DNA of 64,000 bases from Desulfitibacter sp. BRH_c19 (GTDB lineage Bacteria > Bacillota > DSM-16504 > Desulfitibacterales > Desulfitibacteraceae), in assembly GCA_001515945.1 (NCBI GenBank), contig LOER01000026.1, positions 186,001 to 250,000 on the forward strand. Reading direction: 5' to 3'. Positions within the stretch are counted from its first letter, which is position 1; each line of letters begins with the position of its first letter. The translations under genes were made by a program, and so were the position numbers. Positions 1 through 8,984 of this stretch are shown here, piece by piece. The notes beneath the pieces were generated by a model. It was given only the letters and a program-made list of their open reading frames with translations. It had not been told where the DNA came from and searched no databases.

Positions 1-230
1 TGTAGAAGACAGTAAAGAAGTATGGAGCCATGGCCTGCTGAGAGAATAAATCTGTCTCTATTAGGCCATCTAGGATTAACGGGATTATGCTTTAATACTT
101 GAGACCACAATACATAGGCCGCTGGTGCTAAACCAAGGGGAAGTCCTGGGTGTCCTGAATTTGCCTTTTCAACTGCTTCAGCAGACAATACCCTGATGGT
201 ATTTATTGTAAGTTCTTTAATGCTTGTCAT
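1..230 (-). CDS. tkt: Transketolase, N-terminal part (cut by window edge)
   Basis: Only the first ~76 codons lie in the window; the rest continues beyond base 1. Reading the minus strand from the ATG at 230 gives [15 protein letters not shown], then a segment with [24 protein letters not shown] and LLYCLL. These match the start of transketolase, including the thiamine-diphosphate-site histidines in SGHPG and AGHGS. The enzyme moves two-carbon units between sugar phosphates in the pentose phosphate pathway. A strong ribosome site (GAGGAGG) lies 8-9 bases before the ATG. The gene is downstream of, and in the same direction as, the nad genes, but about 400 bases of palindromic repeat separate them, so it is probably transcribed on its own. 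An N-terminal half-subunit transketolase is possible because the C-terminus is not visible. Confidence 0.9.
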   Translation of the reverse strand, partial: MTSIKELTINTIRVLSAEAVEKANSGHPGLPLGLAPAAYVLWSQVLKHNPVNPRWPNRDRFILSAGHGSILLYCLL

Positions 231-627
231 ATCTATCTACCTCCTCATAGGGGAAAATTAAGTTCTATTGCTATTATACACATATATGATAAGATTTCCA
301 AAATGATGGAGATTTACCCGATGGCTAACTACCACTAAGACTCCCACCTCTTGCTTTGCACTGGTATTTCTACGCATTGCAAAAATCACAATGCTAGAAC
401 TACTGGCGGCTCTGCACTAGTATTTCTACGTATCGTAAAAAACACAATACTAGAACTACTGGCGTAGTGGGAGATAAGTGGTACTAAGCCCCTGGATAAC
501 GGTTTCTAATATTCAGATGAAGTCATTCAGTAAAACTTAGTTCAGGTGACTGTCCCTGAACTCTAGTTGAACTAATCCTGTGGGAAACTCCACCTGAATA
601 AAGAATCCTGTTTATAAGGTTTGAGTT
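231..627. repeat. Gene-free region holding a large palindromic element (family A, copy 1)
   Basis: No gene was found here. Bases 341-473 are bounded by the inverted pair CTCCCAC (341-347) and GTGGGAG (467-473). Inside, a unit of about 55 bases (GCACTGGTATTTCTACGCAT, then CACAATGCTAGAACTACTGG) occurs twice in tandem with several changes; each unit can fold into an imperfect hairpin. Bases 474-625 continue with a second structured part (GTTCAG and CTGAAC arms, then CTCCACCTGAAT and AAGAATCCTGTTTATA). That second part recurs closely at 48655-48800. The first unit recurs at 4142-4217 and 48575-48654. This is a mobile palindromic element or a structured RNA of unknown role; it may also terminate transcription of nadC. 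Confidence 0.75.
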
Positions 628-1464
628 CTAGGATAACTCTAGACTAATGTCAAGGGCTTTTACTGAATGGGTGAGGTCGCCAACAGAGATTATATTTACT
701 CCTGTTGCTGCAATTTCCTTAATACTATCCAGAGTTATTCCTCCAGAAGCTTCTATTATTGCTTGATCCTTTACTAGCTCTACAGCTTTAACCATCATTT
801 CTGGAGACATATTGTCCAGCATGATAATGTCTACTTTATTGTCGAGAGCTTCTTGAACCATCTTAAGATCTTCCGTTTCTACCTCGATTTTAATGGTAAA
901 TGGAAGCTTTTCTTTTAAAATGCTAATTGCTTTTGTGATGCTGCCTGCTGCTTTTAAGTGGTTATCCTTAAGCATTACTGCATCATAAAGCCCGAAGCGA
1001 TGATTGCTTCCGCCACCGACTCTTACTGCATATTTATCTAATATTCTCAAACCAGGGGCAGTTTTTCTTGTATCAACGATTCTTACCGGATAACCTTTAA
1101 CCTTTTTAACATAGCTATGGGTTTTAGTTGCTATACCAGAAAGACGTTGTAAAAAGTTTAATGCTACTCGTTCACCTGTTAAGATAGCTGGTAGTGAACC
1201 AGAGATGTAGACTAGTTTCATTCCATTCTGTACCTTGTCTCCATCCTTTACTATTTCTTCCCATGCTATATTTGGGGAAAGGGTCTTAAAAACAGTCTCA
1301 GCTACTGTAAGTCCCGCAATAATTCCGTCATCCTTTGCCAAGAAATAACCCTTGGCCTGAATATCATGCGAAAATAAATTATCAGTAGTAAGATCACCAT
1401 GTCCAATATCCTCTACAAGCGCCTGGGTAACTAATTTTTGTAATTGAGATAGGTTTATTTCCAT
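628..1464 (-). CDS. nadC: Nicotinate-nucleotide pyrophosphorylase (quinolinate phosphoribosyltransferase)
   Basis: NadC condenses quinolinate with phosphoribosyl pyrophosphate to give nicotinate mononucleotide, CO2 and pyrophosphate, the third step of de novo NAD synthesis in the cytoplasm. At 278 aa the length is normal. Visible family motifs are EDIGHGDLTT (about 18-27), ERVALNFLQRLSGIAT (98-113), DTRKTAPGLR (131-140, phosphate and quinolinate binding), GGGSNHR (150-156), MLKDNH (164-169) and EASGGI near 241. The ATG at 1464 has AGGAGG upstream. It is the last gene of the nadA-nadB-nadC run, 17 bases after nadB, so it is very probably cotranscribed and under the same NiaR control. Nothing looks broken. 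Confidence 0.96.
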   Translation of the reverse strand: MEINLSQLQKLVTQALVEDIGHGDLTTDNLFSHDIQAKGYFLAKDDGIIAGLTVAETVFKTLSPNIAWEEIVKDGDKVQNGMKLVYISGSLPAILTGERVALNFLQRLSGIATKTHSYVKKVKGYPVRIVDTRKTAPGLRILDKYAVRVGGGSNHRFGLYDAVMLKDNHLKAAGSITKAISILKEKLPFTIKIEVETEDLKMVQEALDNKVDIIMLDNMSPEMMVKAVELVKDQAIIEASGGITLDSIKEIAATGVNIISVGDLTHSVKALDISLELS

Positions 1465-1481
1465 TTAAAAAGATACCTCCT

Positions 1482-3026
1482 CTATGAAGATTTGTCCTTA
1501 GGTAAAGAATTGGTTCTGTAGTGTGCACCACAGCTAATATTTCTTGCCATTGCAGCTTGAGTAACCATATATGATACAATTACTTTATTTTGAAACTCAA
1601 TGCCTTCTTTAGACTGTAAATCATGGTCAAGAAAGGGAAAAACCATCTGTAATAAATTTAGATGCTTCTTTAAATCCTGAGCATCTCGAATTATACCTAC
1701 ATTTTCCTGCATGGATTGTTTTAAAAGCTTGTCATACTCCTGCGAATCTAGTTTTTTTGTTTTTTGTTTGGTATAGTTCAGAGATTCTATATTGCTCTTA
1801 TCATAAGATGTATCCTCAAGGGAGGCTGCTTTAGCTGTTCTGTAACCGAAAACAAGACCCTCTAACAACGAATTGCTAGCAAGTCTATTTGCACCGTGTA
1901 CTCCAGTACATGCCACTTCACCACATGCATATAGTCCACTAATATTTGTTCTTCCCCATGTATCAGTTTTTACACCTCCCATTAGGTAATGTGCACCAGG
2001 TGTAACGGGTATCATGTCTGAACTGGGGTCTATCCCAAGACTAGTGCATGTGTTATAAATAGTGGGAAAACGACTTTTGAAAAAGTTTTTTGCAAATCCT
2101 GTTGCGTCCAAATAGACCTGTGAAGATGATTCCAGCATTTGAGTAAATATAGCCCTGGTAACAATATCTCTAGGAGCTAAATCTGCTAGGGGATGAAATT
2201 TAGGCATGAACCTTTCACCATTATGATTGCGAAGCACAGCACCTTCACCACGAACTGCTTCAGAAATAAGAAAGCCACGCAACTTTTCACTATTTAACAT
2301 AGTTGGGTGAAACTGAACAAACTCCATGTCAGCAACCCTAGCCCCTATTCTTACTGACATTGCTATGCCATCACCTGTAACTCCTGGTGCATTTGTAGTT
2401 TTTTCATATAATTGACCTATTCCACCGGTTGCTAGAATAACAGCTCTTGCATAGATTACATTAGGCTGGTGCTCCTGTGTGAGAACAAGTACCCCTAAAC
2501 ATTTATTTGCCTGGGAGATTAAATCCACAGCCATAGTATTTTTTAATATTTCCACATTAGCTTTATTCTGTAGTTGTTCTGATAAAACTTTACATACGAC
2601 CTTTCCTGTTGCATCCCCCCCTGCATGAAGGATACGAGGTATTCCGTGAGCACCTTCTTGAGTGAGAGATATTTTTTTGCTACTTCTATCAAAGGGAACT
2701 CCCATTTTTAACAAATTTTGTATATGAACAGGTCCTTCTTCCACAAGTGTTTTAACTGCTTTTATATCACAAAGGCCTGCTCCAGCACTAAGAGTATCCT
2801 TTAGATGCAGAGTTGGGCTATCTTTTTCGTCAATCGCAGCAGCAATACCTCCTTGGGCATATATGGAATTTCCTGCAGGAAAATTATCCTTGGAGATTAG
2901 TAAAACCCGCCCGTGCTCAGATAGGTGCAGGGCAGAATACATTCCAGCTATTCCAGTACCAATAATAATGAAATCAAAACAAAGGTGTGTTTTACAATCA
3001 AAGTTGATTAAATATCTAGGAAACAA
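1482..3026 (-). CDS. nadB: L-aspartate oxidase
   Basis: NadB oxidises L-aspartate to iminoaspartate with FAD; in anaerobes fumarate can serve as electron acceptor. NadA consumes the unstable product. The ~514-aa protein begins MFPRYLINFD, has the FAD dinucleotide motif GTGIAGMYSA near residue 21, and further family motifs YAQGGIAAA, HAGGDATGKV, QFHPTML, APRDIVTRAI and GEVACTGVHGANRLASNSLL. The frame is open back to a GTG at 3035, but that codon overlaps the ribosome site AGGAG (3035-3039). The TTG at 3026 lies 8 bases from it and gives the usual N-terminus, so I chose it. The gene sits between nadA and nadC. The C-terminal arginine-rich end (MARNISCGAHYRTNS) is complete. Confidence 0.95.
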   Translation of the reverse strand: MFPRYLINFDCKTHLCFDFIIIGTGIAGMYSALHLSEHGRVLLISKDNFPAGNSIYAQGGIAAAIDEKDSPTLHLKDTLSAGAGLCDIKAVKTLVEEGPVHIQNLLKMGVPFDRSSKKISLTQEGAHGIPRILHAGGDATGKVVCKVLSEQLQNKANVEILKNTMAVDLISQANKCLGVLVLTQEHQPNVIYARAVILATGGIGQLYEKTTNAPGVTGDGIAMSVRIGARVADMEFVQFHPTMLNSEKLRGFLISEAVRGEGAVLRNHNGERFMPKFHPLADLAPRDIVTRAIFTQMLESSSQVYLDATGFAKNFFKSRFPTIYNTCTSLGIDPSSDMIPVTPGAHYLMGGVKTDTWGRTNISGLYACGEVACTGVHGANRLASNSLLEGLVFGYRTAKAASLEDTSYDKSNIESLNYTKQKTKKLDSQEYDKLLKQSMQENVGIIRDAQDLKKHLNLLQMVFPFLDHDLQSKEGIEFQNKVIVSYMVTQAAMARNISCGAHYRTNSLPKDKSS

Positions 3027-3082
3027 ATAAACCACTCCTATTTAGATGCTTTTACTATTTACGTTAGGGAGGTGAGTCTTTT

Positions 3083-4003
3083 TTAGTTATGACCTGATGC
3101 AATTGTAAGCATCTTTTCAAGAGTCCCACATGCAGCCTTTCTAATGGAATTATCTACTTTTATCTGTGGTTCCAAGGTTTCTAGAGCATCCTTTATTTTT
3201 GGAAGGGTGGTCATCTTCATATTTGGACAGATAAGCCCCTGTGACAATAAATAAAACTGCTTATCAGGATTTTCCTTTTTTAAGCGATAAAGCATTCCCA
3301 TTTCAGTTCCTATAATAAATTTTTTTGCCTTAGATTCCTTGGAAAAACGCAAAATTTCCGAAGTGCTGCCAACATGATCTGCAAGTGCTACTACTTCTGG
3401 TTGGCATTCTGGATGAACGACAATGATTCCATCAGGATGATGCAGGCGAACCTTTCTTACATCATCTACAGTTACTCTATGGTGAGTAATACAATACCCA
3501 TCCCATGGGATTATTTCCTTCTCGGTTTTTAAGGCAACATAGCTAGCCAAATTCCTGTCGGGAACAAAGAGTACCTGTTTTTGTTCTAGTGAATTTACAA
3601 TTTTGACAGCATTTGAAGAAGTACAGCAAATATCACTTTCAGCTTTTACTTCAGCTGACGAATTGACATAACACACAACAGCGGCTTCTGGATATTCTTT
3701 CTTCTTTTCAAGCAAGGTTTTAGAAGTGATAGTATCCGCCAATGGACATCCGGCATTCTTTTCAGGCAGCAATACAATCTTATCTGGGGACAATATGGCG
3801 GCACTTTCAGCCATAAATTGAACACCACAAAAAACAATAACCTCTGCATCTGTTGATGCAGCAAGCTTACTTAAGCCAAAGGAATCCCCAGTATAGTCAG
3901 CAATCTCTTGAACCTCGTCTATCTGATAGTTATGGGCCAGGATTATAGCGTTGCGTTGCTTTTTCAAATTTTTTATCTCTGCAATAGTATCAATTAAATT
4001 CAT
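3083..4003 (-). CDS. nadA: Quinolinate synthase A
   Basis: NadA condenses iminoaspartate from NadB with dihydroxyacetone phosphate to give quinolinate, using an oxygen-sensitive [4Fe-4S] cluster. The 306-aa length is normal. Recognisable segments are AIILAHNYQ near residue 20, [57 protein letters not shown] and [10 protein letters not shown] near the C-terminus. The three cluster cysteines are expected in CGVQF, within CCTSSNA or nearby, and in AACGT. It is the first gene of the minus-strand nad run, with a promoter and a candidate NiaR operator just upstream (4044-4103). The ATG at 4003 has a GGAG site about 11 bases upstream. Confidence 0.96.
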   Translation of the reverse strand: MNLIDTIAEIKNLKKQRNAIILAHNYQIDEVQEIADYTGDSFGLSKLAASTDAEVIVFCGVQFMAESAAILSPDKIVLLPEKNAGCPLADTITSKTLLEKKKEYPEAAVVCYVNSSAEVKAESDICCTSSNAVKIVNSLEQKQVLFVPDRNLASYVALKTEKEIIPWDGYCITHHRVTVDDVRKVRLHHPDGIIVVHPECQPEVVALADHVGSTSEILRFSKESKAKKFIIGTEMGMLYRLKKENPDKQFYLLSQGLICPNMKMTTLPKIKDALETLEPQIKVDNSIRKAACGTLEKMLTIASGHN

Positions 4004-4043
4004 TAATCAGTAATCTCCTCTCTTATATGTGCTAACATGCATA

Positions 4044-4068
4044 GACAGATGTCTTGTCAGGTGCTGTC
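4044..4068 (-). promoter_or_regulatory. Candidate NiaR operator upstream of nadA
   Basis: The 25-base stretch has the outer inverted pair GACAG (4044-4048) and CTGTC (4064-4068), with further TGTC and GTCAG half-sites between. It lies directly downstream of the predicted -10 of the nad promoter, where a bound repressor would block transcription. The niaR gene is the next gene upstream. NiaR is known to repress nad genes in Firmicutes when niacin is present; assigning this exact site is inference. Confidence 0.55.
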
Positions 4069-4074
4069 AAAAAA

Positions 4075-4103
4075 ATTTTAACCTATACAGCAATCCCCGT
4101 CAA
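4075..4103 (-). promoter_or_regulatory. Sigma-A-type promoter of nadABC
   Basis: Read on the minus strand there is TTGACG (4103-4098), a 17-base spacer, and TAAAAT (4080-4075). The nadA ATG is about 70 bases downstream, and the candidate operator begins immediately after the -10 box. Confidence 0.55.
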
Positions 4104-4141
4104 TTATAACTATTACTTTTATCATGCACTTATTTTAAGGG

Positions 4142-4282
4142 TTCCACCTCTTGCTCTGCACTGGTATTTCTACGCATTGCAAAAATCACAATGCTAGAAC
4201 TACTGGCGTAGGTGGGATGTTCTAATCAGGTGGAGTAGAGTCTCCATCTGATTCCCGATGTTTCAGTATAGCTGAAACGAGT
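4142..4282. repeat. Palindromic repeat, families A and B joined (modules 1, 2 and 3)
   Basis: Module 1 (4142-4217) is bounded by TTCCACCT and AGGTGGGA and contains one copy of the hairpin unit seen twice at 341-473. Module 2 (about 4225-4252) is a hairpin with arms TCAGGTGGAG and CTCCATCTGA. Module 3 (about 4258-4286) has GTTTCAG and CTGAAAC arms followed by GAGTTCACT. Modules 2 and 3 occur in inverted orientation at 26207-26270, and module 3 alone at 11975-12006. The element ends at the niaR stop codon and may serve as its terminator. Confidence 0.75.
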
Positions 4283-4801
4283 TCACTGTTTTAGTAACAA
4301 GCCTGCTTTGTCTAGCTCCCTTTCAATATGGATAAAAACCTCTTCACTAGAAGCTTCAACAGTATGAAGATGTATTCCGTGGGTTAAAGCAGAAAGGGGT
4401 TTAGAATTAGAATTTTTGATATTATTAATAAATATTGAAATACCTCTGCGGGAGCTAAGCATAAGTATTCCCCTTAGTTCTCCATATACAGGATGCTCAA
4501 CAATAACATCTAAAACCTTGCCTCCGGCATCTACCATTATTTCAAGTTCCTGAGGCATTTCTTCTGAAGTATGGCAGGTAGCAAAGGTTTTTCTATAAGG
4601 GGTAGAGGTTAATGCTTGCATTAAAAGGTAGCCTTGGGGTGTAGCTAATATTTGTTCACCACTAGCCCTTAATATGGAAATGTCTTGAACTATAATCTGC
4701 CGACTGACGTATAGCCTGGTTGCAAGCTCAGAACCTGCAATTGGTTGGTCAGTTGTTTTTAGAATGGCCAAAATATTTTCTCTGCGGTTGATAGGATTCA
4801 T
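4283..4801 (-). CDS. niaR: NAD biosynthesis transcriptional repressor NiaR (HTH + 3H domain)
   Basis: This 172-aa protein has an N-terminal winged HTH_11-type domain (about residues 5-60, with LATRLYVSRQIIVQDISILR as the recognition region). A C-terminal 3H domain follows, named for three conserved histidines, seen here in CHTSEEMP, VIVEHPVYGEL and LTHGIHLHTVEA. Family members (B. subtilis YrxA, T. maritima TM1602) bind nicotinic acid and a metal and repress nad or niacin-transport genes. Its place next to nadABC, in the same direction, fits. The gap to nadA holds a palindromic repeat and a separate nad promoter, so niaR is probably transcribed independently. The ATG at 4801 is preceded by AAGGAG. 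Confidence 0.9.
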   Translation of the reverse strand: MNPINRRENILAILKTTDQPIAGSELATRLYVSRQIIVQDISILRASGEQILATPQGYLLMQALTSTPYRKTFATCHTSEEMPQELEIMVDAGGKVLDVIVEHPVYGELRGILMLSSRRGISIFINNIKNSNSKPLSALTHGIHLHTVEASSEEVFIHIERELDKAGLLLKQ

Positions 4802-4971
4802 CCAAATTATCTCCTTCCGTATTCTTAACTACTTGATACCATTTTCAGATACTATTTGAATTACATTTACAGGAAAATAGCAGTAGATTGTAGAAAGATA
4901 TTCCTTTGTAGTATATTATACACTTATCCATGATTTTTTCTATAAGCACAGTAAAAGAAGGATTGAATTAA

Positions 4972-5808
4972 ATGGTTAAATATTGTGAACTTGAAGTAAA
5001 AGACGCACTTCATAGGTTGACTAGGAGGGGATTACCCTATAAATACGATCTTAATATCTATAGAGGCTGTTCCCATGGATGCAAATATTGCTATGGTGTG
5101 AAAAGTCACTCCTATCTAAATAGTGAAAGTTTTCAGGATGAGATTTTTGTGAAGACTAATATCTCTGATAGGTTAGAGGAGACTTTAGCAAGTACAACAT
5201 GGGTAGGAGAAACCATTAACTTCGGAGGGGTTTGTGATAGTTATCAGGAAGGGGAAAGGCAATTTAAATTAATGCCGGATTTGTTACGGCTTATGATTAA
5301 GTACAAGAATCCTATAGTTATAAGTACTAAATCGGATCTGATTATGCGGGATATTGACTTAATAGCCGAGCTAGCTGAGGTCACAACCGTTAAGCTTGCA
5401 ATATGTATTACTTCAATTGACAAAGAAGTATCAAAAAGGGTGGAGCCGGGTGCATCCCTTCCGCGAGAAAGGTATATTGCACTTAAGGAGCTTAGCAAAA
5501 CAAAGGCAAGGGTAGGGCTGCATTTTTTCCCCATACTTCCATTTTTATCAGATGACGAAGAGAGTCTTGAAAAGATGGTAAAGGCAGGCGCTAATTCTGG
5601 TGCTGATTATATTATGTGCTGCATGTTGTATATGTCTGGAGGGATTAGAAAAAGATATTTGGATTTTATTCAAAAAGAATACCCTGAGTACTATGGGGGA
5701 TATCTAGGGTTATATAATAAAGGTAGTGCAAATAAGGAATATAAAGCTAAAATACATGGCTTTTTAAAAAATATGAAGAGCAAATATAGGATAGATAAAA
5801 GTTATTGA
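4972..5808 (+). CDS. Radical SAM protein, SPL-like family, function unknown
   Basis: The 278-aa protein carries CSHGCKYCY near residue 32, the CxxxCxxC motif that binds the radical-SAM [4Fe-4S] cluster. It is preceded by YDLNIYRGC, as in spore-photoproduct-lyase-like and Rv2578c-like proteins. STKSDLIMRDIDLI and LHFFPILPFLSDD are typical of the barrel of these proteins. The substrate cannot be read from sequence, and it lacks evidence for being the spore photoproduct lyase itself. The ATG at 4972 follows GAAGGA. The next gene, an EamA transporter, starts 15 bases after the stop, so the two may be cotranscribed. It is divergent from niaR, with a 170-base gap. Confidence 0.8.
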   Translation: MVKYCELEVKDALHRLTRRGLPYKYDLNIYRGCSHGCKYCYGVKSHSYLNSESFQDEIFVKTNISDRLEETLASTTWVGETINFGGVCDSYQEGERQFKLMPDLLRLMIKYKNPIVISTKSDLIMRDIDLIAELAEVTTVKLAICITSIDKEVSKRVEPGASLPRERYIALKELSKTKARVGLHFFPILPFLSDDEESLEKMVKAGANSGADYIMCCMLYMSGGIRKRYLDFIQKEYPEYYGGYLGLYNKGSANKEYKAKIHGFLKNMKSKYRIDKSY

Positions 5809-5823
5809 AGTAAGGGGATAGAC

Positions 5824-6765
5824 TTGGTGAAATTAAAATTTCTTGGGACTACAGATCCTTTGGCATATTTGTGTTATTTTATTATGTGTATTGTGTGGGG
5901 TTCTACATACTTAGCAATCAAATTAGGAATTGACGATTTACCTCCTGCATTATTTGCAGGTATTCGTTTTACTACTGTAGGCATAATTATGTTTATTTAT
6001 GCTAGACTAAAAGGTTTAAAAATGCCAGCTAACTTCCAGGACTTTAAAAGATCAGCCATAACTGGCTTGTTTTTACTTACTGGGGCAGCTGGGTTTGTGT
6101 TTTGGTCACAACAGTACATTGCTACAAGCCTGACTGCAATAATACTTGCGACTTCAGTACTGTTTACTGCTTTAATTGACAGCTTCTTGCCAGGGGGTAA
6201 TAGGGTTGGCAAGCGGGGATGGCTAGGTCTGATTTGCGGTTTTTTAGGGGTAGCTATTCTTTTTTCCCCGGAGTTAGAATTTGGTAATACTAGTTTACCC
6301 GGTCTCTTTGGGGCGCTTTCTTCCTCACTTTGCTGGGCAGTAGGGTCATTATATTCAGTACGAAGGCCACCGTCTTGCTCAACTATATCTAATATTGCTG
6401 TACAATCGTTAGCAGGAGGTGTTGCTCTATTAGTTCTTGGATTACTGGCAGGGGAGCTTGTTAGTGTTAAGATTACTCCAATAGGCATGGCAGCTTTATT
6501 ATACTTAATTATCTTTGGCTCTATAATTGCATATAGTGCCTATATTTATATATTAAAGGTTGTTCCTCCATACAAGGCTGTAACTTATACTTATATTAAT
6601 CCAATAGTTGCAATAATTCTTGGTTTCTTGGTTTTAAATGAATCTCTACACATAGAAATGGCCATTGGTGCAGTAGTAATTATAGGTGGAGTTATCTTAG
6701 TCCAGTCAGATATAATACCTGTTCATGACGATATAAATGTACAAGAGACTGATATACCAAGCTAG
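5824..6765 (+). CDS. EamA/DMT-family transporter
   Basis: This is a hydrophobic protein of about 313 aa with ten likely membrane helices arranged as two EamA repeats. YFIMCIVWGSTYLAIKLGID opens the first and GALSSSLCWAVGSLYSV the second. Family members move amino acids or other small metabolites, often as exporters; the substrate is not predictable. The start is a TTG at 5824 or the adjacent GTG at 5827; AAGGGG lies 6 and 9 bases upstream respectively, so the choice makes one residue of difference. The short charged tail (SDIIPVHDDINVQETD) is cytoplasmic or exposed. It follows the radical SAM gene closely. Confidence 0.85.
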   Translation: MVKLKFLGTTDPLAYLCYFIMCIVWGSTYLAIKLGIDDLPPALFAGIRFTTVGIIMFIYARLKGLKMPANFQDFKRSAITGLFLLTGAAGFVFWSQQYIATSLTAIILATSVLFTALIDSFLPGGNRVGKRGWLGLICGFLGVAILFSPELEFGNTSLPGLFGALSSSLCWAVGSLYSVRRPPSCSTISNIAVQSLAGGVALLVLGLLAGELVSVKITPIGMAALLYLIIFGSIIAYSAYIYILKVVPPYKAVTYTYINPIVAIILGFLVLNESLHIEMAIGAVVIIGGVILVQSDIIPVHDDINVQETDIPS

Positions 6766-6817
6766 GATAGTTACGCATGGTTGGTGCGTGAAGGTACAAT
6801 TATCTGGAGGTATGATT

Positions 6818-7792
6818 ATGGGAGCTAACCTACTTGAAGTAAATAATCTAAGTGCTGGATTCTCTACAAACAAAGGCAACTTTCAGGTGTTAACTGAGAT
6901 TTCTTTTACCCTTAAAGCTGGAGAAGCCTTAGGTATAGTTGGTGAGAGTGGTTGTGGTAAAAGTGTAACAGCTCTCTCAATCATGGGCTTACTACCATAT
7001 TTGGGAAAAGTAACCCAGGGAAACATATATTTTGAAGGTAATGATCTTCTAACACTTAAAGATAAGGAAATGCAAAAAATCCGCGGAAATAATATTGCAA
7101 TGATATTTCAAGATCCCATTACAGCTCTAAATCCTGTCCATACCATAGGTGATCAGATAGCTGAAGCAATCATGATACATAAAAAAGTAAGTAAAAAAGC
7201 TGCTATGGTACAAGCGATAGATGCTTTAAGATTAGTTATGATACCAATGCCAGAATTAAGACTGAAGGAATATTCATATCAAATGTCGGGCGGTATGAGC
7301 CAGCGGATTATGATTGCCATGGCTTTATCCTGTAATCCAAGAATCCTCTTGGCGGATGAGCCGACAGCTGCACTTGATGTTACAACACAATCTCAGATTA
7401 TTGACTTAATGATAAAGGCAAAGGAAGAACTAGGAACAGCAATTATCTTTATTTCCCACAACTTAGGAGTAATAGCAGAGATGGCACAGAGGGTTGCTGT
7501 AATGTATGCAGGCCGAATTGTTGAATTAAGTTATTCTAGCGATATCTTTGAAGATGCACTTCATCCATATACAGAAGGCCTTTTAAAATCAATGCCTGGT
7601 ATTCACAATGGGGGAAAAGAAAAACTGCATGTGATTAATGGTAGTGTACCACACCCAATGAACATGCCAGCAGGCTGTCCATTTCACCCTCGTTGTCCCT
7701 ATATGCTAGATATTTGTAAGGAGAGAACACCTAATCTAGTAGCTGTAACCAGGGAGCATTATGTTAGTTGTTGGAAGGTGGATGCAAAATGA
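6818..7792 (+). CDS. Oligopeptide/dipeptide ABC transporter ATP-binding protein (OppD/DppD type)
   Basis: This 324-aa ATPase of the peptide/nickel ABC importer family powers transport at the cytoplasmic face. Visible are Walker A GESGCGKS near residue 40, Q-loop [12 protein letters not shown], signature MSGGMSQR, Walker [14 protein letters not shown]-loop FISHNLG, and the oligo_HPY C-terminal region with the cysteines [14 protein letters not shown]. The frame is open from 6737, but CTGGAGG (6804-6810) is spaced for the ATG at 6818 rather than the one at 6812. It overlaps oppF by four bases (ATGA). No permease or solute-binding protein gene adjoins the pair, so the partners must lie elsewhere or be lost. 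Confidence 0.92.
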   Translation: MGANLLEVNNLSAGFSTNKGNFQVLTEISFTLKAGEALGIVGESGCGKSVTALSIMGLLPYLGKVTQGNIYFEGNDLLTLKDKEMQKIRGNNIAMIFQDPITALNPVHTIGDQIAEAIMIHKKVSKKAAMVQAIDALRLVMIPMPELRLKEYSYQMSGGMSQRIMIAMALSCNPRILLADEPTAALDVTTQSQIIDLMIKAKEELGTAIIFISHNLGVIAEMAQRVAVMYAGRIVELSYSSDIFEDALHPYTEGLLKSMPGIHNGGKEKLHVINGSVPHPMNMPAGCPFHPRCPYMLDICKERTPNLVAVTREHYVSCWKVDAK

Positions 7793-8760
7793 GCCAACCC
7801 CTAGTAAAAGTACAAAATCTTAAAAAGTATTTTCCAATTGGCGGGGGATTATTCAATCATAAAAAACATACGCTTAAAGCAGTAGATGATGTAAGTTTTT
7901 CTGTAGAAGAAGGGGAAACCTTTGGTATTGTTGGAGAAAGTGGTTGTGGCAAGAGCACCCTTGGCAGAATCGTGTTACGCTTACTAGAACCTACCGATGG
8001 GCACATTTATTTCGAAAATGAGGATATAACCCAACTTTCTAAGGATGAATTAAGACAGCTCCGTAGGAATATGCAAATGATCTTTCAAGATCCCTATGGT
8101 TCATTAAATAGTAGAATGACTGTTTCTTACATTATTAGAGAACCTCTGATAGTCCATGAAATAGGTGATCGTAAGGAGCAGGAACAGAAGGTTCAAAAGC
8201 TTCTTGAAGTGGTAGGTTTAAATAGTACATATGCAAAAAAATTGCCCCATGAGCTTAGTAGTGGCCAGCGTCAGCGGATCGGTATTGCAAGAGCACTTGC
8301 TATAAACCCCAAACTGATAATATGTGATGAGCCAGTTTCTGCTTTAGATGCTTCTATTCAATCCCAGGTATTAAATTTACTCCAGGAATTACAAAAAGAA
8401 TTTAATTTAACATATATTTTTATTTCCCATGATCTAGGGGTTGTAAGATATATAAGTGATAAGGTTGCAGTAATGTACCTTGGGAAACTAGTAGAACTTT
8501 CAGACAAGGATAATATATATCAAAATCCGCTACATCCCTATACAAAGGCACTTCTTTCGGCTATTCCTGTACCAAAAATAAATGGAAAAAAAGAAAGGAT
8601 TATCTTAAAATGGGATGTTCCAAATCTAGTGAACCCACCATCAGGGTGTAGATTTTCCACAAGGTGTCAGCTAGTTCAAGAAAAATGTAAGCAGATTGAA
8701 CCAAAGTTTAGCATGGTTGGTGATAAACACTTTGTGGCTTGTCATTTGGTAAATAACTGA
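7789..8760 (+). CDS. Oligopeptide/dipeptide ABC transporter ATP-binding protein (OppF/DppF type)
   Basis: This is the second ATPase of a peptide-family ABC importer, about 323 aa. It shows Walker [11 protein letters not shown]-loop [11 protein letters not shown], signature LSSGQRQR, Walker [13 protein letters not shown] and H-loop FISHDLG. The C-terminal oligo_HPY region has [14 protein letters not shown]. It starts at the ATG at 7789, overlapping the oppD stop as ATGA; GGAAGGTGG is upstream. The [14 protein letters not shown] start is typical of OppF. Downstream lies a TCAGAAG low-complexity tract and then an unrelated symporter, so the transport operon ends without membrane components. Confidence 0.92.
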   Translation: MSQPLVKVQNLKKYFPIGGGLFNHKKHTLKAVDDVSFSVEEGETFGIVGESGCGKSTLGRIVLRLLEPTDGHIYFENEDITQLSKDELRQLRRNMQMIFQDPYGSLNSRMTVSYIIREPLIVHEIGDRKEQEQKVQKLLEVVGLNSTYAKKLPHELSSGQRQRIGIARALAINPKLIICDEPVSALDASIQSQVLNLLQELQKEFNLTYIFISHDLGVVRYISDKVAVMYLGKLVELSDKDNIYQNPLHPYTKALLSAIPVPKINGKKERIILKWDVPNLVNPPSGCRFSTRCQLVQEKCKQIEPKFSMVGDKHFVACHLVNN

Positions 8761-8822
8761 AGTCGGAAGTCAGAAGCCAGAAGTTAGAAGTCAGAAGTCA
8801 GGAGTCAAGGAGTCAGGATAAA
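8761..8822. repeat. Low-complexity GAAGTCAG-type repeat tract
   Basis: The gap after oppF begins with about seven imperfect copies of a seven-base-like unit (AGTCGGAAGTCAGAAGCC, AGAAGTTAGAAGTCAG, AAGTCAGGAGTC, AAGGAGTCAGG). Similar tracts occur near 16120-16170, 17480-17595, 53100-53130 and 59330-59455, in either orientation, always between genes. Beyond 8823 the gap to 8984 shows nothing certain. Confidence 0.7.
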
Positions 8823-8984
8823 ACCTTTATCCTTTAGAATTAATGTTGAAAATGTGAAGAAAAAAGTAAGAAAGGGGTAATTGGGTTCCGTAGTTTTTTT
8901 GTTATGTTAAACTGTATATAGTGAGAAATAGCTTCATTATTATTTTAGTGAAGTTTTTTTGACATCAAAAAGGGGGACAGGTTT

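Noticed and set aside
5997-6488. Long open frame on the minus strand inside the EamA gene
   Set aside because: No ribosome site, proline-rich product and complete overlap with a clear transporter gene; a shadow frame.
6737-6817. Longer start for the OppD-type gene
   Set aside because: It would overlap the EamA end and the extra residues match no ABC ATPase; GGAGG sits seven bases before ATG 6818.
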